Under the pieces are notes generated by a model, which did no database searches, was not told the origin of the DNA, and saw only the letters and a list, made by a program, of their open reading frames with translations. Source: Taishania sp036758285 (GTDB taxonomy: Bacteria > Bacteroidota > Bacteroidia > Flavobacteriales_D > Crocinitomicaceae). Taken from it: DNA of 64,000 nt. Within the stretch, counting starts at the first letter, position 1. Each line of letters begins with the position of its first letter. The stretch covers positions 1-64,000 of the forward strand of contig DAIOWV010000009.1 in assembly GCA_036758285.1 (NCBI GenBank), read 5' to 3'. The position numbers were made by a program, and so were the translations under genes. Of this stretch, positions 58,783 to 64,000 are shown piece after piece.

Positions 58783-59592
58783 TTAAAATCTATTTATTAT
58801 GATTTTCTCTGAGTGAATCTTTTCATTTCTTTGAATCTTTAAAATGTAAGCTCCATTTTTAATATTCGAGGTATTGATACTTATTTCATTGGTAGTATTA
58901 ATGTCCGATTGATACATTATTTTTCCCATTAAATCAGAGATTATAACCTTATCATTTAATTGGATTCCATTAATATTGATTTGGTCATTGGAAGGATTTG
59001 GATAGATTTGTATACTGTTTTGATTGAACTGATTTAATCCTAAATCTGTCTCTTCAGTTTGAGTAATTACTTTAAAATCATCAAAGTAAAATCCATCAGC
59101 TTGAAGATAACTGTCAGAAACAAATGAAAATCTAACTAAGATTTGTTGTCCAATATAATCAGATAAATTTATTTCTTCTTGAACCCATGATGTTCTTGTA
59201 CCATCCCAAATTGGCAGATAATCTGGCTGAATTGAATAAATATCAGTACTACCTGAAACAGTATATAATCCACACTGATTGATCCAACTTGCCCCATTGT
59301 CATTTGAAACTTGAAATTCACAATAGTCATAACTCTTTTCAATATCCCACTGAGCATAGAAAGTTACTTTTGCATTTACAACATTTGTGAGGTCTATTTG
59401 TTGGTTGTATTTAAATGTTTTTATCGAATTATTCCCATACAATGAATTTGGAGAATCTGTAAACGATTGATTTGGCGAATAGAATTTTTCACTTGTTAAT
59501 CCCCAATTTCCAACCCAGTTACTTCCAGTATTTCCATTTTCAAAAATAACTTCTTCATAATCTGAATCTTGAAATAATTTTATAATTGTATC
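58783..59592 (-). CDS. C-terminal part of the M14 carboxypeptidase: jelly-roll domain and T9SS type A tail
   Basis: The open frame runs from just after a TAG at 59593-59595 to the stop and has 269 residues. It has no export signal or proper start of its own. The first part (DSDYEEVIFENGNTGSNWVG, then YDYCEFQVSNDNGASWI and DGFYFDDFKV) is the jelly-roll domain that normally follows the catalytic domain in Bacteroidota M14 peptidases. The last 75 residues are a type A sorting domain (SIQIYPNPSNDQINING, LMGKIMY, NGAYILKIQ). It is in the same frame as the upstream peptidase ORF and is separated only by TAG-ATG-TAG. It is therefore the tail of a broken gene rather than a separate one. A short start near 59442 would miss half the domain. 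Confidence 0.75.
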   Translation of the reverse strand, partial: DTIIKLFQDSDYEEVIFENGNTGSNWVGNWGLTSEKFYSPNQSFTDSPNSLYGNNSIKTFKYNQQIDLTNVVNAKVTFYAQWDIEKSYDYCEFQVSNDNGASWINQCGLYTVSGSTDIYSIQPDYLPIWDGTRTSWVQEEINLSDYIGQQILVRFSFVSDSYLQADGFYFDDFKVITQTEETDLGLNQFNQNSIQIYPNPSNDQININGIQLNDKVIISDLMGKIMYQSDINTTNEISINTSNIKNGAYILKIQRNEKIHSEKIIINRF

Positions 59593-59598
59593 CTACAT

Positions 59599-61137
59599 CT
59601 ACCTCATAACAATTGGTTTTTTACTATCATTAATTTTTAATAGATATTTAATTGTATCTCCTGCTTGAATTGAAGGGTTTAATGTGTAGGGGATTGATCC
59701 GTTGCTTACCCCTAGAATAGCTAAATTGTATGTAACTGGTGCGCCAACCGATGCGATGTTAGTTAATGGCTCAATTGATACAGTTGCATTACCATTTTGT
59801 CTACCTAGTTTTTTTATAGTATGCTGAAATGTTCCTGTTGAATTGATAATAATTAAAGGATCTTCTTCTTTTAACACATAATATTTATGTACCATATGTG
59901 CCAATCCTAGATTTGTAAAAACCATTTCTTGACAAGTTGAAATTATTTCTGTTCGAGCAGGCCAAAAACTACTGCCAATTTCTGGAGTCATAGCAAATAC
60001 GGTGTCTTTACTTAATATTCCATTATCACTCATGTACATATAATCATCTGAATCTCCGGAAGCAGGGTATAAATTACTGCTTTTGGTTGCATTATAATGA
60101 TTGTATTGTGTCATATGATTTGATATTTCTTGAAAATAGACATGATGAGCTGCAAATTCATTATCAAGGGTTCCAAGTGGAAAGAGTAACATATTTCCAT
60201 ATGTATGAGCATTTAATGCGGCTCTAATAGGATTGTTTTGAACCAACCATCTCATAGCTTGTGATTCTGGTTCAGAAAAAGCTGTAATACCAGGATAAGT
60301 ATCGTTGTCAGGGTCAGAACTAATACCTGTTGTTCCCCATCCATAACCGTAATTTCGATTTAAATCAACCCCAACGTTTAAGCTACCAATATTTGGATTT
60401 CTATTTTTTCTATGCATTCCTCCACCATTTGGATCTTGCGTTTCGTTATAAATATATCCATCAGGATTTAAGCAAGGAACAAAAATCATTTGTGTATTAT
60501 CTACTAAATACTTCACTTCTGGATTGGTATTGTAATTTTCTAATAAATACCACATGTAAAAGATCAATTGTGACATACTCATAGGCTCTCTTGCATGATG
60601 AATTGCAGAATACAACACCATTGGATCACCATCATCAGTATTGGGATTGTTTGAGATCTTAATTTGATAAATTGGTCTGTTTTCCCAGGTTAGAAAAGTG
60701 TGTATGGGAGATTTTACGGAAATTAAGTTTGGATATAAGGTTGACATTCTATCAAGCTCCTGTAACATTTCATTGTATTTATAATACCCTCCATAAGTTG
60801 AAGGTAACTCAAAGTTATCAGGGACTTTGTAAAGTGCATGTGAATTATTTGTACAGGCACTATTTTTTTCGGAATTAACATCTAAATTTTGAGTCACATA
60901 ATGTTTTTTTACATCATTTATGATGACATCAAAATTATAGCCTAATGAAATTAATTTTTGAATATCATTTATAATGTATTGACCTATTTTTCGTTGTCCA
61001 TGATCTACAGGAATACCTTCTTTTAATAATTTTCCTATTTCTTCTTGATTCGCAAAAATTTTAACTTTTGAATATTTCTGAGAAAATAAGTTAAATGAAA
61101 TTACAATAAATGTGATGAAGAAAATATAGTTTTTCAT
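59599..61137 (-). CDS. M14 zinc carboxypeptidase, prematurely stopped
   Basis: The protein has 512 aa from the ATG at 61137 (MKNYIFFITFIV); a longer start at 61203 is unlikely because it precedes the signal peptide. The signal ends about residue 20 (LFSQ). The catalytic domain shows the zinc ligands HxxE (SAIHHAREPMSMSQ) and His in NAHTYGNMLLFPLG, a DLNRNYGYGWG loop and the catalytic Glu in AMTPEIGSSF. A beta domain follows, and the frame ends at TAG (59599-59601). Without the tail at 58783-59592 the product would reach the periplasm but lack the T9SS signal. Third-frame reading between about 59616 and 59580 suggests two compensating indels as another explanation. Confidence 0.85.
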   Translation of the reverse strand: MKNYIFFITFIVISFNLFSQKYSKVKIFANQEEIGKLLKEGIPVDHGQRKIGQYIINDIQKLISLGYNFDVIINDVKKHYVTQNLDVNSEKNSACTNNSHALYKVPDNFELPSTYGGYYKYNEMLQELDRMSTLYPNLISVKSPIHTFLTWENRPIYQIKISNNPNTDDGDPMVLYSAIHHAREPMSMSQLIFYMWYLLENYNTNPEVKYLVDNTQMIFVPCLNPDGYIYNETQDPNGGGMHRKNRNPNIGSLNVGVDLNRNYGYGWGTTGISSDPDNDTYPGITAFSEPESQAMRWLVQNNPIRAALNAHTYGNMLLFPLGTLDNEFAAHHVYFQEISNHMTQYNHYNATKSSNLYPASGDSDDYMYMSDNGILSKDTVFAMTPEIGSSFWPARTEIISTCQEMVFTNLGLAHMVHKYYVLKEEDPLIIINSTGTFQHTIKKLGRQNGNATVSIEPLTNIASVGAPVTYNLAILGVSNGSIPYTLNPSIQAGDTIKYLLKINDSKKPIVMR

Positions 61138-61184
61138 GAATAAGAAGTTTATATTGTAGTGAAATTTAATAAAAAAATCATTCA

Positions 61185-61222
61185 AAAAAAAAATCTCGAC
61201 CAAATTGGCCGAGATTTTTTTT
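61185..61222 (-). terminator. Terminator of the OmpA/TPR lipoprotein gene
   Basis: On the minus strand AAATCTCG pairs with CGAGATTT across a GGCCAATTTGGT-type loop and is followed by a long T tract, 16 bp after the stop. Confidence 0.85.
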
Positions 61223-61237
61223 AGTTTAATAAACTAA

Positions 61238-62953
61238 TTATTTTTTCTTTTTACCAGTAGCTGCTTTTGCTGCTGCTCTTTCAACTGCTACAGGAGTAAC
61301 AAACTCTCTGTCTGTAGTTGCTTTTTGTCCAAAAGAAGCATCTTTTCCTGCTGCTTTACCAATGTTACTTGTAGCTTCAGTATCATTTTTCTGACGTTTA
61401 GCAGAAATCGCTTTCAAGTAATAACCTTGAGCACTTTCAGCGTCATTTGATGCATCTACAGTTTTAGTTGCTGCAGCGCTATCACCATTTAATAACTGAG
61501 CTAATGCTTTGTTGAAAGTTGCCTCAGAACCAAAGTTAGAAATAGCAGAAGCATATTTTCCATCTTGAATATCTAAGATACCTTTGTTGTATTTAACAGC
61601 ATCACCAGCTCCACTAGCTTGTCCTAACAATTGTTTTGCTTTTGCTCTGTCACCTTGTACACCTGCAATTGCAGCTAAATTGTTTTTAGCAATAGTGTTA
61701 TCTTTAATTCCATTTGCTTTTTCAAATTGAGCTTTTGCTTCGTTCAATTTGTTTTGCTCATAATAAACAGCACCAATGTTGTTTACAGGTCTGTGATCTG
61801 CTGGGTAATTTTTAGCAGCAACTGTATACAATCTTAATTTTTCGTTCAAATCCTTAGTTAAATTAGCTGTAAATAACAACTCTTCTAAGTTTAATGAATC
61901 TGGTGTAGCAACAGAAATAGCTTTTAATTCCTCATCAGAATATCCAGTTAAATCATATGTTACATGAATTTCAGAACGACGTAATAAAGGGAAGATGTCT
62001 TTATCTAATTGAGTAAATGTTTTACCCATAGCGCGCATTTCTTCTTCTCTTTTTGAAGATTCTTTATACATTTCTAAAACACGTAAGATTAAGTTTTTCT
62101 CATCTTCGTTAAATTTAGAAGCTTGTAATTCTCTTTTGAATCCTGCAAAGTCCTCACCACTACCTTTTAATGAGTAGATTTCTGTTTGTGCTTTTGCATT
62201 GTTTGCTTTTTTAGCAATTCCCATCACAGTTTCTTTACCTGTGTTAGCACGGTCAGTTGATAAAGTATTGTTTTTATCTTCTTCACCTTCAGGAGATGCA
62301 TAACCAACAACTTCAATAGATTTAATGCTGATTTTTGGATTAGCTTCTGCAGCAACTAACCAAGTTTGTAAATCAACGATGTCTTTATCTTTTAATTCAG
62401 CTGGACGAACATTAGATTTTCCTTTCTCATAGTTTACTTGAGCAAAAGCTTTCTCTTCTGTAACTCTTTTGAATTGATCCGCTTCATAAATAACACGGAA
62501 ATCTTTATTAACTAAGAACGGAGTTGTAATTGTTGCATCAGCAATGTTAATTACATCTAATTGTTCTTTTTCTTTTGCTCCTTTGAATACTTTTCCTGTA
62601 ACAGATAAAGCAGAAACTTCCATATCAGATTTATAAGGTACTACATCCGTGTAAGTAACTTTTCCTCCTGCTTTGTATTGGATTACAGTTCCGTTTCCTG
62701 TAGCTTTTTCACCTTGAACACTTAACGGCTTCAATGGAGTAGAAGCAATTGAAGGTGTGATTTCAGCTGAAACTTTTTTCTTAATTCCTTTTTCAGGGAA
62801 CATTACATCTACTTTAACTCTAACTGAGTCTCCATGCATTTCTAATGGATCAGGTGTAACTGTATAGTCCAAATCCTTTATCAAGTCACAACTTGTAGCT
62901 AAAGAACCCGCAACTGCGATGAAAGCTAAACCTTTGATACTTTGTTTTTTCAT
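61238..62953 (-). CDS. OmpA-like/TPR outer membrane lipoprotein
   Basis: The protein has 571 aa. The signal ends in a lipobox-like SLATSC (Cys22). The central part (about 195-345) has an OmpA-like pattern, KSIEVVGYASPEGEEDKN and LSTDRANTGKETV, in which such domains bind peptidoglycan. The C-terminal third (about 370-540) contains TPR-like helical pairs (NNIGAVYYEQNKLNEAKAQF, NNLAAIAGVQGDRAKAKQL). The tail is Ala/Lys-rich and ends GKKKK. It has the best promoter in the window (TTTG-N19-TAGCTTTG) and a strong terminator, suggesting a highly expressed structural envelope protein. The exact family is not certain. Confidence 0.8.
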   Translation of the reverse strand: MKKQSIKGLAFIAVAGSLATSCDLIKDLDYTVTPDPLEMHGDSVRVKVDVMFPEKGIKKKVSAEITPSIASTPLKPLSVQGEKATGNGTVIQYKAGGKVTYTDVVPYKSDMEVSALSVTGKVFKGAKEKEQLDVINIADATITTPFLVNKDFRVIYEADQFKRVTEEKAFAQVNYEKGKSNVRPAELKDKDIVDLQTWLVAAEANPKISIKSIEVVGYASPEGEEDKNNTLSTDRANTGKETVMGIAKKANNAKAQTEIYSLKGSGEDFAGFKRELQASKFNEDEKNLILRVLEMYKESSKREEEMRAMGKTFTQLDKDIFPLLRRSEIHVTYDLTGYSDEELKAISVATPDSLNLEELLFTANLTKDLNEKLRLYTVAAKNYPADHRPVNNIGAVYYEQNKLNEAKAQFEKANGIKDNTIAKNNLAAIAGVQGDRAKAKQLLGQASGAGDAVKYNKGILDIQDGKYASAISNFGSEATFNKALAQLLNGDSAAATKTVDASNDAESAQGYYLKAISAKRQKNDTEATSNIGKAAGKDASFGQKATTDREFVTPVAVERAAAKAATGKKKK

Positions 62954-62991
62954 AATTCTCTTCGTAAATAAATTCTTACCAATTTAGTCTG

Positions 62992-63022
62992 CAAAGCTAA
63001 ATAAAAAATATTCTTTTCCAAA
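62992..63022 (-). promoter_or_regulatory. Consensus promoter TTTG-N19-TAGCTTTG
   Basis: On the minus strand TTTG (-33) and TAGCTTTG (62992-62999) are exactly 19 bp apart, the full Bacteroidota consensus, 38 bp before the ATG at 62953. Confidence 0.85.
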
Positions 63023-63029
63023 GCTTCTA

Positions 63030-63548
63030 TTAATTTTTGTTAGTTATATTTAAGTGTTGATGGAGTTTAACACTTTGAAAGCTCTCTAAATTGTGGAGAA
63101 GTTGGTTTATTGTTAAAAAATGTTTATTGTCTACAAGGTTAGGAATAATCTCATTTAAAGGCACTAATACAAATGCTCTTTGAGATATGTGTGGGTGTGG
63201 AATTGTGAGGTTGTCTTGTTGAATTGTGAGGTTGTCAAAATATAAAATATCAATGTCAATTATTCGATCAGTATAGGATTTTGTTTTTATTCTTCCCATA
63301 TCTTTTTCAATCCTCTGACTGCACTCTAATAATTCAGAAGGACTAAGTTTTGTTTTTACTTCAATACAACAATTTAAATAGCTGTTAGTTGATTCATAAC
63401 CCCAAGATTCACTTTCATATGCCGCTGAAATTTTTGTCACGATACCAATATGTGTCTGGATACTAGAAATAGCTGATTCTAAATTTTCTATTCGATTATT
63501 TAGATTTGAACCAAGAGAAAGATAAACAGTCTTTATTTCGATTTCCAT
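63030..63548 (-). CDS. folK: Dihydropteridine pyrophosphokinase (folate synthesis)
   Basis: The protein has 172 aa. It transfers pyrophosphate from ATP to 6-hydroxymethyl-7,8-dihydropterin, a folate precursor step, in the cytosol. The family start VYLSLGSNLNNRIENLESAI, the ESWGYES motif and the metal-binding RIIDIDILYFDN with IPHPHISQRAFVLVPL are all present. It overlaps gldD by 16 nt, so a folate enzyme is translationally coupled to a gliding gene. The C terminus has about 20 Asn/His-rich extra residues. Confidence 0.95.
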   Translation of the reverse strand: MEIEIKTVYLSLGSNLNNRIENLESAISSIQTHIGIVTKISAAYESESWGYESTNSYLNCCIEVKTKLSPSELLECSQRIEKDMGRIKTKSYTDRIIDIDILYFDNLTIQQDNLTIPHPHISQRAFVLVPLNEIIPNLVDNKHFLTINQLLHNLESFQSVKLHQHLNITNKN

Positions 63549-64000
63549 TCAAATGTATTGATTAGATGAGTTAAATCTTGTTCTAAATAATTTAATGAAG
63601 GGATTAAAGAATCATAATTTGGTCGACTATTAAAATATACAACTCCACTTACAAAGTTTTTAACTGAATCTGTTAAGTAAAATTGATACGGTGTGGCAAC
63701 GTCTCCTTCTAACTTGAAAAATGTACCATAGACCTTCTTATCAGGAAATATAAAGTCTTTAGTTTCGATGCCTGTTGCTTTAATTTTGTGTTCTCCAACT
63801 TTATCATTTGAATAATTTACATACGTAGAAAGTGGTTCAATCATTGAAATGTATGAAAAATTGACAACACCATTCAGTGGACCTAAATCAATGTCTTTAT
63901 GACAAGATGAGGGAATTTCTTTAATTGTGTAAACTTTTGATATTTCAAATTGATAAGGACAGTCAGTCGAAAATAAGCTGTATTCATGTGGAGGTAACTC
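63533..64000 (-). CDS. gldD: Gliding motility lipoprotein GldD (5' part beyond the window)
   Basis: 156 codons of the 3' part are visible, open to the right edge (ELPPHEYSLFSTDCPYQFE). GldD markers are CHKDIDLGPLNGVVNFSYIS, TYVNYSNDKVGEHKIKATGI, GTFFKLEGDVATPYQFYLTDS and the end LTHLINTFEWK. GldD is a lipoprotein essential for gliding and T9SS function in Flavobacterium johnsoniae. An internal ATG at 63844 could be mistaken for the start, but the conserved domain clearly continues upstream of it. The lipoprotein signal must lie beyond 64000. It overlaps folK by 16 nt. Confidence 0.9.
   Translation of the reverse strand, partial: ELPPHEYSLFSTDCPYQFEISKVYTIKEIPSSCHKDIDLGPLNGVVNFSYISMIEPLSTYVNYSNDKVGEHKIKATGIETKDFIFPDKKVYGTFFKLEGDVATPYQFYLTDSVKNFVSGVVYFNSRPNYDSLIPSLNYLEQDLTHLINTFEWKSK

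Noticed and set aside
59593..59601. Stop-codon readthrough or recoded TAG (pyrrolysine-like) in the M14 peptidase
   Set aside because: Two TAGs flank a single codon, other genes in the window use TAG as a normal stop, and no recoding machinery is visible.
63533..63844. A complete 103-aa gene starting at the ATG 63844
   Set aside because: The GldD domain continues without a stop to the window edge, so this is an internal Met.

Overview
The window reads as a piece of a draft genome (four runs of N) from a low-GC member of the Bacteroidota, most likely order Flavobacteriales and possibly the Crocinitomicaceae/Fluviicola side. The evidence is gliding and type IX secretion (T9SS) genes (gldF, gldG, gldD, a PorT-like barrel), many proteins with T9SS type A or type B C-terminal sorting domains, a fused SecDF, a 13-nt-damaged RpoD of the short Bacteroidota type, and the flavobacterial promoter element TAnnTTTG in front of many genes. 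No prophage, IS element, CRISPR array, tRNA or rRNA was seen.

Layout. 1-8.4 kb: end of an upstream gene with a perfect terminator, then a DUF3127 protein with an SSB-like acidic tail, a flavin reductase-like protein, a DUF4836-type lipoprotein, an FAD oxidoreductase next to a PorT-like barrel, aroQ and xerD with start codons 3 nt apart, and glutamate dehydrogenase. 8.5-14.7 kb: a secreted protein of about 1840 aa (RCC1-like propeller, ten Ig/PKD-like modules, T9SS type B tail) behind a small co-translated secreted protein. 14.9-24.9 kb: a lipoprotein/DUF937-like/elbB run, the gldF-gldG-DUF4340 operon with dnaN downstream, gatC, hutI and a LytS/LytTR two-component pair. 24.9-41.5 kb: secDF, a PASTA protein, a T9SS type A protein, an RluA-type pseudouridine synthase, a DUF4249-like lipoprotein, priA, rpoD (frameshifted), a radical SAM/SPASM protein and a cation/proton antiporter. 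41.7-52.8 kb: two more large T9SS proteins, one with a duplicated domain of about 200 aa and one of 2538 aa with eight modules of the same kind as the first giant. 52.9-64 kb: a small membrane protein with a cytochrome c lipoprotein and hflX, recG, mnmA, an interrupted M14 carboxypeptidase, an OmpA/TPR lipoprotein, folK and the 3' part of gldD.

How it works together. Much of the non-housekeeping content is cell surface: Sec export (SecDF), part of the T9SS/gliding machinery (PorT-like, GldD, GldF, GldG) and its likely cargo (at least five CTD-bearing proteins). The two giant proteins share a 93-residue module whose DNA period is exactly 279 bp over long stretches, on opposite strands about 38 kb apart.

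Quality. Three of the four gaps cut genes, and all three genes can be read through: xerD joins perfectly with zero missing bases, the FAD oxidoreductase gap is flanked by a fold-back artefact and rebuilds to 515 codons, and the DUF4836 protein continues in another frame after its gap. rpoD and the M14 peptidase are broken by apparent sequence errors or mutations. Family names come from recognition of sequence patterns; no search was run.
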